From contig JAFZNG010000001.1 in assembly GCA_017551025.1 (NCBI GenBank), forward strand, positions 51,745 through 115,744: a stretch of 64,000 nt of DNA, in the 5' to 3' direction. Positions 16,775-26,467 of this stretch are shown here, piece after piece. Under the pieces are notes generated by a model. It was not told the origin of the DNA and made no database searches. It saw nothing but the letters and a program-made list of their open reading frames with translations. Numbering within the stretch: position 1 is the first letter of the stretch; each line of letters begins with the position of its first letter. The position numbers were made by a program, and so were the translations under genes. The stretch is from Paludibacteraceae bacterium. GTDB lineage: Bacteria > Bacteroidota > Bacteroidia > Bacteroidales > Paludibacteraceae.

Positions 16775-19700
16775 ATGAAAAAGAAATTCTGTTTTCTCGC
16801 CCTGCTGATGATGGCTACGCTGCAGATGATGGCGCAGCAGATGACAGTGACGGGTGTGGTGATGGCCGAAGATGATCCCGATCCGATTATCGGCGCCAAC
16901 ATCATTGTGAAGGGTACAACCAACGGTACCGTTACGGATTATGACGGTAAGTTCAGTATCCAGGCTTCTCAGGGTGCGGTACTGACCGTGACGTACATGG
17001 GTTACAAACCGCAGGACGTCAAGGTGACGGGTGCCGGTCCGATGCGTATCACGCTGAAGGCTGACAACGTACAGTTGCAAGAAGTAGTGGCCGTAGGTTA
17101 CGGTACGATGCGTAAGTCGGACGTGACGGGTGCGGTGACCAGTGTGAGTGCTGACCAACTGCTCAAGGCTCCTGTATCGGGTCTCGACCAGGCGCTGCAA
17201 GGACGCGCTGCCGGTGTAACGGTTACTTCGGGTTCCGGTCAGCCGGGTGAGGCTGCTACCATCCGTATCCGCGGTATCGGTTCGGCTATCGGTGGCAACG
17301 ACCCGCTCTATGTAGTGGACGGTGTGATCACCTCTGACATTAAGTTCCTCTCTCCGAATGATATCCAGTCGATGGAGATCCTGAAAGACGCTTCCGCCAC
17401 CGCTATTTACGGTAGCCGCGGTGCAAACGGTGTGATCCTGATCACCACCAAGTCGGGTGGGGAAGGCAAGATGAACATCTCGTTCGACGCGTACTGGGGA
17501 TTCCAGAACCGCTGGAAGAAGATGGACGTGCTGGGTGCGAAGGACTTCGCCGACACCGAATTGCGTATCCAGGCGATGCGTAACGGTGCGGAGGAAATCG
17601 CCTACTACCAGCAGAACGGTTTCCGCGCATGGCTGAACATGTACAAGCTCGGTAATGCGGATATCACCAAGATCTCGGAGTACTATCCTATCAACTTCGA
17701 CTACTCCAACCAGGAGACCGACTGGCAGGATGCCGTATTCCGTCCGAATGCTTTCATGCACAACTACAACCTCTCGTTTGACGGCGGTGGCGAGAAAGGC
17801 CATTATGCCCTCTCGGCTTCGTACTTCGGACAGGAAGGTACTATCGTAGGTAGCAACTACAACCGCTTCACGCTTCGCTTGAACTCCGACTATAAGGTGC
17901 GCGACTGGCTGAAGATCGGTGAGCACTTCTCGCTCGTTAGCTACTACGGCCGCAACGCGATGAACAACAGTTCGTCGGCCGGTGCGTCGATGATCTCCGC
18001 TGCGCTGGCTATGGCGCCGTGGGATCCTGTATATTATCCCCAGGGTTCGGTTAACAAGAACGGCAAAGATATCTCGGGTTACTACTCGGCCGGTTCGAAC
18101 TTCAAGAACGTGACCAACCCCTATCAGATGACCTACAACAGCGAGCCTATGAATCGCACGGAGCGTGCGCTGGGTGACGTGTACTTTGATATTACGCCCG
18201 TGAAGGGACTGACGATCCACGCTTCGATTTCGGCAGACTATGGCGTCGTACGCAACCGTACGTTCGGTTATCCGAATATCTACACCAGCTACAACGCATC
18301 GGATCTGAACTATATCTCCTCGAGTATGGAGCGTTCGCTCACGCTGCAGGAGGATGCTACGATCCAGTACGCCCGCGAGATCGGTAAGCACAACTTCTCC
18401 GTGATGGTCGGTCAGACCTGGTCGGAGTTTAACAGTTACAGTATCGGTGGTTCGGGTGCAGGCATCCTGAATCCCGTATCGAGCAACTGGTATCTGAGCC
18501 GCGCTACCGAGAAGCAGACCTATGCTTCGGACGGTGTAGCTCGTACGCGTCGTCTCGCCTTCTTGGGTCGTGCGTTCTACAACTACGACAACCGCTATAT
18601 GATTACCGCCAACTTCCGTGCGGACGCTTCGAGCAAGTTCACCAAGAACCCGTGGGGCTTCTTCCCCTCGGTGGCCTTGGCATGGCGTCTGTCGGAGGAG
18701 CCTTTCCTGCGCGACAAAGAGCTCGACTGGCTGGATAATATCAAGATCCGTGCCGGTTGGGGTCAGGTAGGTAACGACGGTATCGGTACCGCTGCGTTCC
18801 AGTACACCATGTTCTCCGCCGAGAACGTATTCGTAAGTTATCCGCTGGGTAACGACCAGAATTCGGGTATCGCTGCCAACGGTGCTGCCGTACTGCGACT
18901 GGTGGACGAGAACGGTAAGTGGGAGACCAACGAACAGTGGGATGCCGGTATCGACTTCAGCTTCTGGAACGGTAAACTCGCCGGTACGATCGACTACTTC
19001 CGTCGTGACACCAAGGATGCACTCCTTTATGTAAACGCACCTGCACAGGTGGGTAACATGCACGCACCGGTTCGCAACGTAGGTAATATCCGCAACGAGG
19101 GTGTCGAGATCTCGCTGAGCCACGACAACCGCGTAGGTAAAGTACGCTACAGCATCGGTGGTAACATCAGTTTCCTCAAGAACACGCTGACCAAGCTCAA
19201 TGGTGGTTCGCCGCTCTGGGGTGACCGCACCAAGACCGACGAGGGATTGGCACTCAACTCCTTCTGGGGCTACAACTACGAGGGTATCTACCAGACCGAC
19301 GAGGAAGCACTCACCCAACTCTATACCTATACCGCCACAACGATCGGCGTACATGCCGGTGACGCTCGCTACACGGACGTAAACGGTGACGGTAAACTGG
19401 ACGAGGACGACAAGATGGTAATCGGTAATCCGTTCCCGAAGTTGACCTACGGTCTGAACTTTGCGATCGACTTCTACGGCGTAGATGTCCAGATGTTCTT
19501 CCAGGGTGTTGCCGGTAACAGCATCTACAACGCACAGCGCCAGATGCTCGAGAGCGACGGTAGTGGTTATGCACTGGCCAGCTACATGAAGGATAATGTA
19601 TGGGTAGGCTATACCACCGCCGTACAAAACGCTATGTTGGCCAAGGGTGTCAACTACTTCGACCTGGAGAACCGCAACGGTACGATTCCTAACCCGCTCG

Positions 19701-19966
19701 GCTCGCCGACCAATACCGAGAACTCGACCCGCTTCATCGAGAGCGGTAGCTATCTGCGACTGAAGAACCTGCAGATCGGTTATACCTTCCCGACCAAGTG
19801 GACCCAGAAGTTCCGCTGCTCGCGTCTGCGCGTCTATGCTACCGCTTCGAACCTGTTCACCATCACCAAGTACTCGGGTTACGATCCGGAAGTAGGTGGC
19901 GGTGTAGATTACGGAAACTATCCGCAGAGCCGTACGTTCACGTTTGGATTGAATGTCAATTTCTAA
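16775..19966 (+). CDS. SusC-like TonB-dependent glycan transporter
   Basis: Outer-membrane channel that imports oligosaccharides delivered by SusD. The 1,063-residue protein has a signal peptide (ends LQMMAQ), a carboxypeptidase D regulatory-like domain at about 25-100 (VTGVVMAEDDPDPIIGANI), and a plug with SusC-family sequence (VAVGYGTMRKSDVTGAVTSV; RIRGIGSAIGGNDPLYVVDG). A 22-strand-type barrel follows, ending in Phe (FGLNVNF), as expected for an outer-membrane protein. It is the first gene of the beta-glucan locus and is directly followed by SusD. Two long reverse-strand ORFs over susC and susD are shadows. Confidence 0.95.
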   Translation: MKKKFCFLALLMMATLQMMAQQMTVTGVVMAEDDPDPIIGANIIVKGTTNGTVTDYDGKFSIQASQGAVLTVTYMGYKPQDVKVTGAGPMRITLKADNVQLQEVVAVGYGTMRKSDVTGAVTSVSADQLLKAPVSGLDQALQGRAAGVTVTSGSGQPGEAATIRIRGIGSAIGGNDPLYVVDGVITSDIKFLSPNDIQSMEILKDASATAIYGSRGANGVILITTKSGGEGKMNISFDAYWGFQNRWKKMDVLGAKDFADTELRIQAMRNGAEEIAYYQQNGFRAWLNMYKLGNADITKISEYYPINFDYSNQETDWQDAVFRPNAFMHNYNLSFDGGGEKGHYALSASYFGQEGTIVGSNYNRFTLRLNSDYKVRDWLKIGEHFSLVSYYGRNAMNNSSSAGASMISAALAMAPWDPVYYPQGSVNKNGKDISGYYSAGSNFKNVTNPYQMTYNSEPMNRTERALGDVYFDITPVKGLTIHASISADYGVVRNRTFGYPNIYTSYNASDLNYISSSMERSLTLQEDATIQYAREIGKHNFSVMVGQTWSEFNSYSIGGSGAGILNPVSSNWYLSRATEKQTYASDGVARTRRLAFLGRAFYNYDNRYMITANFRADASSKFTKNPWGFFPSVALAWRLSEEPFLRDKELDWLDNIKIRAGWGQVGNDGIGTAAFQYTMFSAENVFVSYPLGNDQNSGIAANGAAVLRLVDENGKWETNEQWDAGIDFSFWNGKLAGTIDYFRRDTKDALLYVNAPAQVGNMHAPVRNVGNIRNEGVEISLSHDNRVGKVRYSIGGNISFLKNTLTKLNGGSPLWGDRTKTDEGLALNSFWGYNYEGIYQTDEEALTQLYTYTATTIGVHAGDARYTDVNGDGKLDEDDKMVIGNPFPKLTYGLNFAIDFYGVDVQMFFQGVAGNSIYNAQRQMLESDGSGYALASYMKDNVWVGYTTAVQNAMLAKGVNYFDLENRNGTIPNPLGSPTNTENSTRFIESGSYLRLKNLQIGYTFPTKWTQKFRCSRLRVYATASNLFTITKYSGYDPEVGGGVDYGNYPQSRTFTFGLNVNF

Positions 19967-20017
19967 ATAGTCGAAAGAAAAAAGCCTGATATGTATAACC
20001 TATTAAGGAAAACAATT

Positions 20018-21661
20018 ATGAAAAAGAATATAGTAAATAAGCTTTTATCTTTGAGCGTATGCGGTCTTTTATCTTTGAGCGTAGCGGTCTGCTTCACCGG
20101 TTGCAAGGATTATTTGACAGAGATTGAGCCGGGCACGACGCTGCTCGAGGACTTCTATACCTCGACCGATGCAGCTGTGCAGAACGTGACCGGATGCTAT
20201 ACGCCGCTCATGTGGGAGTACAACCATACCTATCTGAGTGAGTGGTTTATCGGCGATATTGCCAGCGACGACGCAATCAAGGGTGGTGGCTCTACTACCG
20301 ATATGTCGGATGCCTATGATATCGAGAACTGGCGTACCACCGACCAGAACACCCTCTTGCTCGACTTCTACCGTGCCCAGTACCAGGGTATCGGTCGCTG
20401 CAACCTCGCGCTCGAGTATATCGGTAAGACCGAAGTAGGCATAGACGAGAAGTTTACGGAGCAGATGAAGAACCGTCTGCTGGGTGAGGTACATTTCCTG
20501 CGTGCGTACTATTATTTCCGCCTGGTGCGTGTATTCGCAGGCGTACCTATGCCGCTGGAGGTTCTCAGTTCGTCGGATAAGTGGGGCATGCCGCGTGCAT
20601 CGGTAGATGCCGTCTATACCCAGATCCTGGCCGACCTGGCGATCGCTAATCAGTACCTGCCGCTCAAGAGCCAGTACGATGCTGCTGACCTCGGTCGCGC
20701 TACCAAGGGTGCGGCACAGGCTATGCTGATGAAAGTCAACCTCTATATGGCTTCGCCGTTCTGGCAGAAGAAGGGCGTCAGCAAGTCGGCTGCTACCTGC
20801 TACAGCGATGCTAAGGCTTGGGGTGACTCGATCATCACCAGCGGTGAGTATTCGCTCTGCACCAACTACGAGGACAACTTCACCGTAGCCGGTGAGAACG
20901 GTCCGGAGTCGGTATTCGAGATCCAGTACGCCGAAGTAGCCTGGGGCGACTACGGCGAGGGCTTCGGTTATACCGCCGGCAGTTTCAGCCAGATCCTGAT
21001 GCGTAGCCGTAACTCGGAGATCGGTGGCGGTTGGGGATTCGACCACCCGACCCAGAACCTCTACGATGAGTTTGAGGCAGGTGACCCGCGTCGCGATGTA
21101 GCGATCCTGATCCCGAGTACGTCGATCGTATCGAGCTATCAACCACAATCCGACGAGACCTATCTGGGCAATAACATGCTCAACAACAAGTACGGTATGT
21201 ACCGCGATCCGGCCGCTATCGGTGGCGGTTACGGCAAGTGGAGCCTGCATGCTTCGCGTGGTCCGCTCAACAATAAGCAGATCCGCTACGCCGACGTGCT
21301 GCTCATGTACGCAGAGGCTTGTCTTGGTACGGGTGACGCCGGAACGGCTAAGTCGTATATCGACCAAGTGCGCAACCGCGTAGGACTCGGTCCGTGTGCT
21401 GCGGCTGACGATGCTACGCTGCGCCACGAGCGCCGTTGCGAGCTCGCGATGGAAGGTCACCGCTGGTTTGACCTCGTGCGCTGGGAAGGCGTAGCCGGTA
21501 CCGGTCTGAAGGCACACATGGATGCCTATAAACTGACCGAGACCGCCGAGGCACAATCGCATATCCAGGAGTTCGTAGCCGGTAAGCATGAGCTCTTCCC
21601 GATTCCGCAAGAAGAGCGTCAGCTCAACCCGACGGAGATGGAACAAAATCCGGGATACTAA
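20018..21661 (+). CDS. SusD-like glycan-binding lipoprotein
   Basis: The ATG at 20018 (MKKNIVNKLLSLS) gives a lipoprotein signal with Cys29 in FTGCKDY; the in-frame ATG at 19991 would add nine residues. The protein has 547 residues with the RagB/SusD fold: YLTEIEPGT start, helical middle (EVHFLRAYYYFRLVRVFAGVPMP) and C-terminal ERRCELAMEGHRWFDLVRW and NPGY end. It forms the lid of the SusC channel and captures glycan at the surface. The signal peptide is encoded by two tandem copies of a 24-bp repeat, giving LLSLSV twice. Confidence 0.95.
   Translation: MKKNIVNKLLSLSVCGLLSLSVAVCFTGCKDYLTEIEPGTTLLEDFYTSTDAAVQNVTGCYTPLMWEYNHTYLSEWFIGDIASDDAIKGGGSTTDMSDAYDIENWRTTDQNTLLLDFYRAQYQGIGRCNLALEYIGKTEVGIDEKFTEQMKNRLLGEVHFLRAYYYFRLVRVFAGVPMPLEVLSSSDKWGMPRASVDAVYTQILADLAIANQYLPLKSQYDAADLGRATKGAAQAMLMKVNLYMASPFWQKKGVSKSAATCYSDAKAWGDSIITSGEYSLCTNYEDNFTVAGENGPESVFEIQYAEVAWGDYGEGFGYTAGSFSQILMRSRNSEIGGGWGFDHPTQNLYDEFEAGDPRRDVAILIPSTSIVSSYQPQSDETYLGNNMLNNKYGMYRDPAAIGGGYGKWSLHASRGPLNNKQIRYADVLLMYAEACLGTGDAGTAKSYIDQVRNRVGLGPCAAADDATLRHERRCELAMEGHRWFDLVRWEGVAGTGLKAHMDAYKLTETAEAQSHIQEFVAGKHELFPIPQEERQLNPTEMEQNPGY
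20042..20088 (+). repeat. Tandem 24-bp repeat forming the SusD signal peptide core
   Basis: Each copy is CTTTTAT, CTTTGAG, CGTATGC or CGTAGCG, plus GG(T) or GT. Translated as LLSLSVCG and LLSLSVAV. The same word order occurs at 22803, 26480 and 34077, and inverted at 27461. Confidence 0.85.
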
Positions 21662-21666
21662 ACAGA

Positions 21667-21711
21667 CTAGATACTCTAGACGCTCTAGACACTCTAGAAA
21701 TACTAGATATA
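21667..21711 (+). repeat. Nonamer array CTAGAnnnT
   Basis: Five 9-bp units between susD and the binding protein: CTAGATACT, CTAGACGCT, CTAGACACT, CTAGAAATA, CTAGATATA. Confidence 0.85.
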
Positions 21712-21742
21712 TTAACAACCTTTTTTTAAAATTAATTTTATT

Positions 21743-22690
21743 ATGAAAGCAAACAAATTTTTTGCTGTAGCGCTGGCAGCGCTGACACTGGTAAGCTTCA
21801 ATGCTTGCAAGAACAATGACGATCCTGAGACTCCGACCGAGGAGGCTACACTGGCTCTGAATCCTACTTCGCTCACGCTGAGCGCAGGTGAGGAAGGTAC
21901 GATCGAGGCTACCGTAGAGGCAACCTGGGTATCGAGCGATGCAGAAGTAGCTACCGTTGCCGGTAATGGCAAGACCGCTACCGTTAAGGCTATCAAGGAA
22001 GGTAACGCTGTTATTTCGGCTACTACCGCTGGTGGTCAGACCAAGACTTGTGTCGTAGTTGTTAAGAAAGCAGGTGGTGGAGAAACCGGTGCTGCCGTTA
22101 AGGGTACCCAGATTTGGCCGATCATCATGGACGGTACGACCCTGGAGGCTAACGCTTCGAAGGTAGTTGCTTCGTTCCAGCCGAACGATGTAGACCAATT
22201 CCTCTATGTATGGGACGGCACCTACGTAGGCGCTGACGCTACGGGTCTGAACTTCCATGGCAACGGTGACGGCTATACCGCACTGACCGTAACGACCCTT
22301 GGTTGGGCCGGTATGGGTTACTGCTTGACCGCTAGCGGTAACGGCTGGGAGGCAGCTGAGGCTCTGCGCGCAGCTATCGTAGCTAACCCGGATCAGTACT
22401 ATCTGCACCTGGCTATCAAGTCGGCTGACAACTACAGCCACTGCTTCTACTTCATGGGCCTCGAGTCTACCAAGTTCGTCCTTGGTCCGACGGCTGTTTA
22501 TGATGGCCCGATCTATGCTAACTTCGACCGCGACGGTGCATGGCACGAGTTTGACATCCCGATGTCGGCTTACGCAAGTGCATTGGCTGGCGGTACGGTG
22601 GCTGCAGGTGTAAACGTATTCGTTGCATTGACCGAAGGTGTACAGGGTGCAGCTCTGAACCTGGATGCAGTTTATTTCTATAAGAAATAA
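21743..22690 (+). CDS. Surface glycan-binding lipoprotein (SusE/SGBP-like position)
   Basis: The 315-residue lipoprotein has its lipobox at VSFNAC (Cys22). A bacterial Ig-like domain covers about 30-110 (LALNPTSLTLSAGEEGTIEATV ... VVVVKKAG). A C-terminal domain of about 200 residues follows, rich in aromatics and Gly (IWPIIMDG; FHGNGDGYTALTV; WHEFDIPMSAYA) and ending LDAVYFYKK, a jelly-roll-like ending. No catalytic motif was recognised. Genes in this slot after SusD usually encode surface glycan-binding proteins that assist capture; a beta-1,3-glucan ligand is inferred from the locus. A hairpin follows the gene. Confidence 0.8.
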   Translation: MKANKFFAVALAALTLVSFNACKNNDDPETPTEEATLALNPTSLTLSAGEEGTIEATVEATWVSSDAEVATVAGNGKTATVKAIKEGNAVISATTAGGQTKTCVVVVKKAGGGETGAAVKGTQIWPIIMDGTTLEANASKVVASFQPNDVDQFLYVWDGTYVGADATGLNFHGNGDGYTALTVTTLGWAGMGYCLTASGNGWEAAEALRAAIVANPDQYYLHLAIKSADNYSHCFYFMGLESTKFVLGPTAVYDGPIYANFDRDGAWHEFDIPMSAYASALAGGTVAAGVNVFVALTEGVQGAALNLDAVYFYKK

Positions 22691-22692
22691 TG

Positions 22693-22727
22693 GCGAAAGG
22701 CTAAAGGTTATAGGCTAAAGTATATAA
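22693..22727 (+). repeat. Heptamer array GCTAAAG
   Basis: Units GCGAAAG, GCTAAAG, GTTATAG, GCTAAAG, TATATAA directly after the stop at 22690. The reverse complement (CTTTAGC, CTTTCGC) is the word used at 34886 and 50171. Confidence 0.8.
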
Positions 22728-22735
22728 CCCATCAG

Positions 22736-22761
22736 CTATGGGGGATTGGTTTCCCCCATAG
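22736..22761 (+). terminator. Strong hairpin between binding protein and first GH16 gene
   Basis: CTATGGGGG (22736-22744) pairs perfectly with CCCCCATAG (22753-22761) across 8 bases. A short T-rich sequence follows but no long T tract. It may lower readthrough, giving more SusCD and binding protein than enzymes, or stabilise the upstream mRNA. Confidence 0.6.
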
Positions 22762-22784
22762 TTTCTACTAAAAATTGAAACACA

Positions 22785-24068
22785 ATGAAAAAAATCGTTT
22801 ATCTTTTATCTTTGAGCATAGCGGTCTTTTGTCTTGCAGCTTGCGAGACGCCGGAGACACCCCAGAACGTGACACTCAGTCTCTCGCCGGTAACGCTGAC
22901 CTTGAAAGTAGGTGATATCTCTACGATTGAGGCTACGGGTACGGCCACGAATATCGAGTGGACTTCGTCGGACGAGTCGGTGGCCACCGTCTTCCACGGC
23001 GTTGTCACCGCCAAAGCCATCGGTTATGCGGAAGTGACTGCCAAGTCGGGCAACGCGTCCGCAACGTGTGTGGTATACGTGACCGGCACCGACGGATCGA
23101 CGCTGCGTATCACGCCGCCGCAGGTGACCCTGCGTCCGGGCGATACTTACCAGTTCGGCTATGGCAATACCTACAACCTGGACCTCACCTGGTCGGTAAG
23201 CGATGAGAGTGTGGCTACGATTACCCAGACGGGTCTTCTGACCGCCAAGGCTGCCGGTAATACCGTTGTGACGCTCGCAACCAACGTAGGCGCGGTGACC
23301 GCCAACGTAGCCGTAGAGCACAGTTGGGGCGAATATACGATGGTTTGGTCCGACGAGTTCAACGGTACGTCGCTCGATGAGTCGGTATGGAACTACAATA
23401 TCGGCGGCAACGGTTGGGGCAACAACGAGAAGCAGTATTATACCTCGCGCGCGGAGAATATCCGTGTACAGAACGGATGTCTCGAGATCGAAGCCCGCAA
23501 GGAGCAGTACGAGAACAACGAGTACACCTCCGCCCGTATCCACTCGAAGGGAAAGAAAGAATTCAAATACGGTCGTATCGAGGCACGTATTAAGTTCCCA
23601 GGCGGCAAGGGTACCTGGCCGGCATTCTGGACACTGGGCAACAGCGGCAACTGGCCCAACTGCGGCGAGATCGATATCATCGAGCATATCGGTAGTCAAC
23701 CGACTCGTGCATCGTTTGCCCTGCATACGGCAGCCAAGAACGGCACCAAGGGTAACAACTGGTCGAAGACGACCTTCTTCGACTACTCGCTGGCCGACGA
23801 CTTCCATGTATATGCCGTAGAGTGGGCACAGGAGGAGAAAGACGGCAAGGACGTTATCCGCTTCATGGTGGACGGCGTGCAGTATGCCGAGTCGTGGGAA
23901 GCTACGATCGACGATCTGGACAGCTGGCCCTTCAGCCGTCCGCACTATATCATCTTCAATTGCGCCATCGGTGGTAATATGGGTGGCCAGATCGATGATG
24001 CGATATTTAATCAACAACGAATTATGTACGTAGACTGGGTACGCGTATGGCAACGACAAGAACAATAA
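22785..24068 (+). CDS. GH16 endo-beta-1,3-glucanase lipoprotein with two Ig-like domains
   Basis: The lipoprotein signal ends CLAAC (Cys20). Two bacterial Ig-like domains (about 28-105 and 107-180) precede a GH16 catalytic domain (about 183-427) starting YTMVWSDEFNGTSLDE. The GH16 signature is intact: GEIDIIEHIG with Glu295 as nucleophile, Asp297 and Glu300 as acid/base. The domain ends YVDWVRVWQ. Laminarinase is the most likely activity among GH16 functions given SNGIW-like context (TWPAFWTLG). It is probably anchored in the outer membrane. It has no C-terminal tag. The last 22 bases overlap the next gene. Confidence 0.92.
   Translation: MKKIVYLLSLSIAVFCLAACETPETPQNVTLSLSPVTLTLKVGDISTIEATGTATNIEWTSSDESVATVFHGVVTAKAIGYAEVTAKSGNASATCVVYVTGTDGSTLRITPPQVTLRPGDTYQFGYGNTYNLDLTWSVSDESVATITQTGLLTAKAAGNTVVTLATNVGAVTANVAVEHSWGEYTMVWSDEFNGTSLDESVWNYNIGGNGWGNNEKQYYTSRAENIRVQNGCLEIEARKEQYENNEYTSARIHSKGKKEFKYGRIEARIKFPGGKGTWPAFWTLGNSGNWPNCGEIDIIEHIGSQPTRASFALHTAAKNGTKGNNWSKTTFFDYSLADDFHVYAVEWAQEEKDGKDVIRFMVDGVQYAESWEATIDDLDSWPFSRPHYIIFNCAIGGNMGGQIDDAIFNQQRIMYVDWVRVWQRQEQ
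22803..22832 (+). repeat. Heptamer words forming the GH16 signal peptide core
   Basis: CTTTTAT, CTTTGAG, CATAGCG, GT, CTTTTGT. Encodes LLSLSIAVFCL; same word order as in SusD. Confidence 0.8.
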
Positions 24069-25357
24069 TAGCTTTGGCTCTGGCAGTGGCATTGGCTGCT
24101 TGTGATCCGGTAGAGCCGACTCAGAACGACCAAACGGGCGTCGTGGACCAGATGCCTAAGTCCCAGAAGCGCGGTGTGGCCTTTAGTTTCAACCAGGTGA
24201 CCGATCTGCCGATCCTGTCGCCCTATATATCGTGGGACTATAACTGGGGCAATGCGCCCACCGACTTGGCAGCCGAATGGTTTGACGCCAACGAGATGGA
24301 CTTCTGCCCGATGTGCTGGAACGGCAATTACAGTGCGGACCGTATCCGTACGTTCGTAGCGGCGCATCCGAAGACCAAATACCTGCTAGCTTTCAACGAA
24401 CCCAACCTGACGGATCAGGCCAACATGACGCCGGCGCAGGCTGCGGCATTGTGGCAACCCGTAGTAGATTTGGCCAAGGAACTGAACCTCAAGCTCGTCT
24501 CGCCGGCGATGAACTACGGTACATTGGCGGGCTACTCTGACCCGATCAAGTGGCTCGACGAGTTCTTCGCGCAACCCGGCGTATCGCTCGACGACGTATA
24601 TGCTATCTCGGTCCACTGCTATATGGCCTCCGCCTCGTCGGTGCAGGGATATATCGAGCGATTCGAGAAATACGGAAAGCCGATCTGGTTGACCGAGTTC
24701 TGCGCCTGGGATCCCGTACCAGGCAGCGTGAATACCCAGATGGATTATATGTGCTCGGTGCTCAACTACCTGGAGCAAAAGCAGGCCGTAGAGCGCTACG
24801 CATGGTTCATCCCTCGCTCGAGCGGAAAGGTGGACTCGGCACCCTATATGCAACTGCTTACCCACGACTATCCCGCCGACCTTACACCGCTGGGCAAGAT
24901 GTACTGCTATTTCTCGCCGATGGATACGACGGTATGGCTGCGTATGAATCGGTGGATTCATGCGGGCGAATATACGACTGTCTCCAAAAACAGTCAGACG
25001 CTACGTCCGTCAACAGATACTTGGCTCAGTGCACAGGCGAAACGGGATGGACTGATGGTTACCAATTTCGCAGAGGGAACGGAACTGGCGTATCAGATAT
25101 ATACCGAATATCAAAGTACGACGGGTAATGGGCTGACGTTGCGCTACTGCGGATACTCCAATTGTATCTGTGAGGTGCAACTGGATGGTGAAACATTGGT
25201 GCATATCTCCATGCCGCGTACAGGCAATACGGATACGTGGGAAGATGCATTTATGGAGGTGGGGAAAATCCCGGACGGCAAGCATACGATTACGTTCAAG
25301 CTCTTGTCTGGTTCATGCTATTTCTCCGGCTTCACTTTATACGGAACCGATGACTAA
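24047..25357 (+). CDS. GH128-type endo-beta-1,3-glucanase lipoprotein
   Basis: The 436-residue lipoprotein has its lipobox at ALAAC (Cys19). A small TIM-barrel typical of GH128 (glycosyl hydrolase catalytic core, Asl1-like) spans about 40-270: RGVAFSF, WDYNWG, FCPMCWNG, then the two candidate catalytic glutamates Glu118 in LLAFNEPN and Glu217 in PIWLTEFCAWDP. A C-terminal beta-sandwich (about 300-436, with GKHTITFKLLSGSCYFSGFTLYG) resembles a CBM6-type module. GH128 enzymes cleave beta-1,3-glucan. The start overlaps the GH16 stop by 22 bases in another frame, suggesting translational coupling. Confidence 0.85.
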   Translation: MATTRTIIALALAVALAACDPVEPTQNDQTGVVDQMPKSQKRGVAFSFNQVTDLPILSPYISWDYNWGNAPTDLAAEWFDANEMDFCPMCWNGNYSADRIRTFVAAHPKTKYLLAFNEPNLTDQANMTPAQAAALWQPVVDLAKELNLKLVSPAMNYGTLAGYSDPIKWLDEFFAQPGVSLDDVYAISVHCYMASASSVQGYIERFEKYGKPIWLTEFCAWDPVPGSVNTQMDYMCSVLNYLEQKQAVERYAWFIPRSSGKVDSAPYMQLLTHDYPADLTPLGKMYCYFSPMDTTVWLRMNRWIHAGEYTTVSKNSQTLRPSTDTWLSAQAKRDGLMVTNFAEGTELAYQIYTEYQSTTGNGLTLRYCGYSNCICEVQLDGETLVHISMPRTGNTDTWEDAFMEVGKIPDGKHTITFKLLSGSCYFSGFTLYGTDD

Positions 25358-25389
25358 ATAACCGAAACAAACTCTCCAATAGCAGCTAT

Positions 25390-26424
25390 ATGAAAAAGAT
25401 TTTCGCTCTTTTATCTATCATAGGCCTCTCCGCAATGGCGATGGCGCAAGACTATACGCTCGTCTGGAACGAGGACTTCACCGACGCCACGCTGGATCGT
25501 CAGGTATGGAACGTAGAGGTGAACGCTGACGGTGGCGGCAACAACGAACTGCAGTACTACTGCGAGGACGGCGTGTCGCTGGGCGTGGAGCCTACGACGG
25601 GTAAGAAATGTCTGATCCTGACTGCCAAGAAGCAGTCGGCAGGCGGTAGGGATTGCACGTCAGGACGCGTGAATACGAAGGGCAAGATGTACTACACCTA
25701 CGGCAAGATAGAGGCGCGTATTAAGTTTCCGCAGACGGCGAATGGCTTGTGGCCTGCCTTCTGGCAGATGGGTAATAACTTCGACCAGGTAGGATGGCCC
25801 CGCTGCGGCGAGACCGACCTGATCGAGCTGGGCCATCAGAACGCCTTCGGCAACGGCACCCAGGATCGCTATTTTAATGGTGCGATGCACGTAGGTTCGG
25901 CCTGGAACAAGGTCTGGAGCGAAGCCAACTCGGTAACCTGGGACTACTCGGTAGAGGACACCTTCCATATTATCACGATGATCTGGACACCCACTTCGAT
26001 CGATATGTATATGGATAAGGATGCGCATCCTGAAAATAGTGCGTATTTCCATGCCGACCTGGAGCCGAACGATGATGCGGACTATAACCGGCAGCTGGTG
26101 TTCGGAAAGCCGAATTTCCTGATTGCCAACGTGGCGGTGGGCGGTAACTTCCCGGGTATCTTTGCGGTGAACCAGATCACGGCCCTCAATGACGGTCCGC
26201 AATCGATGTATATCGACTGGATCCGTATCTACCAGCGCGGCGACCAGAACCAGTCCTTCCAGTGCCCGACGGCCTCCGATCCGATCGAACCGGAGCGGAC
26301 GCAAGGAATTGAAGAAATTAAAAATGAAGAATTAAAAATTACGAATAAAATCATTCGTGACGGTCAATTGCTCATCCTGCGTGGTGGACACGAGTATACC
26401 GTAGACGGCCGATTGGTAAGATAA
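25390..26424 (+). CDS. Secreted GH16 beta-glucanase with C-terminal tag
   Basis: A type I signal peptide (ends SAMAMAQ) is followed by a GH16 domain (about 21-285; YTLVWNEDFTDATLD). The catalytic signature GETDLIELG places Glu141, Asp143 and Glu146. It ends MYIDWIRIYQRG. A linker containing an AATTAAA heptamer array (encoding EIKNEELKIT) joins the shared C-terminal tag (KIIRDGQLLILRGG ... GRLVR). Unlike the two lipoprotein GH16 paralogues it lacks a lipid anchor, so the tag may direct a different surface or release route. Probably a laminarinase-type endoglucanase. Confidence 0.92.
   Translation: MKKIFALLSIIGLSAMAMAQDYTLVWNEDFTDATLDRQVWNVEVNADGGGNNELQYYCEDGVSLGVEPTTGKKCLILTAKKQSAGGRDCTSGRVNTKGKMYYTYGKIEARIKFPQTANGLWPAFWQMGNNFDQVGWPRCGETDLIELGHQNAFGNGTQDRYFNGAMHVGSAWNKVWSEANSVTWDYSVEDTFHIITMIWTPTSIDMYMDKDAHPENSAYFHADLEPNDDADYNRQLVFGKPNFLIANVAVGGNFPGIFAVNQITALNDGPQSMYIDWIRIYQRGDQNQSFQCPTASDPIEPERTQGIEEIKNEELKITNKIIRDGQLLILRGGHEYTVDGRLVR
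26316..26350 (+). repeat. AATTAAA heptamer array in the GH16 tag linker
   Basis: Units AATTAAA, AATGAAG, AATTAAA, AATTACG, AATAAAA. The second unit falls in the phase where AATTAAA would read AAT TAA; it is AATGAAG instead, keeping the frame open. Confidence 0.8.
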
Positions 26425-26426
26425 AT

Positions 26427-26467
26427 CCGATTACTCTGATTATTCCGATTATTCCGATTATTCCGAT
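26427..26467 (+). repeat. Nonamer array CCGATTATT before a GH16 gene
   Basis: Units CCGATTACT, CTGATTATT, CCGATTATT, CCGATTATT, CCGAT fill the whole 43-base gap and abut the ATG at 26468. Confidence 0.85.

Noticed and set aside
16640-19627. 995-residue open reading frame on the minus strand
   Set aside because: It mirrors the susC codon pattern; the translation has no domain or signal and susC is certain. The same holds for long reverse frames at 20069-22546, 22806-24092 and 34489-35919.
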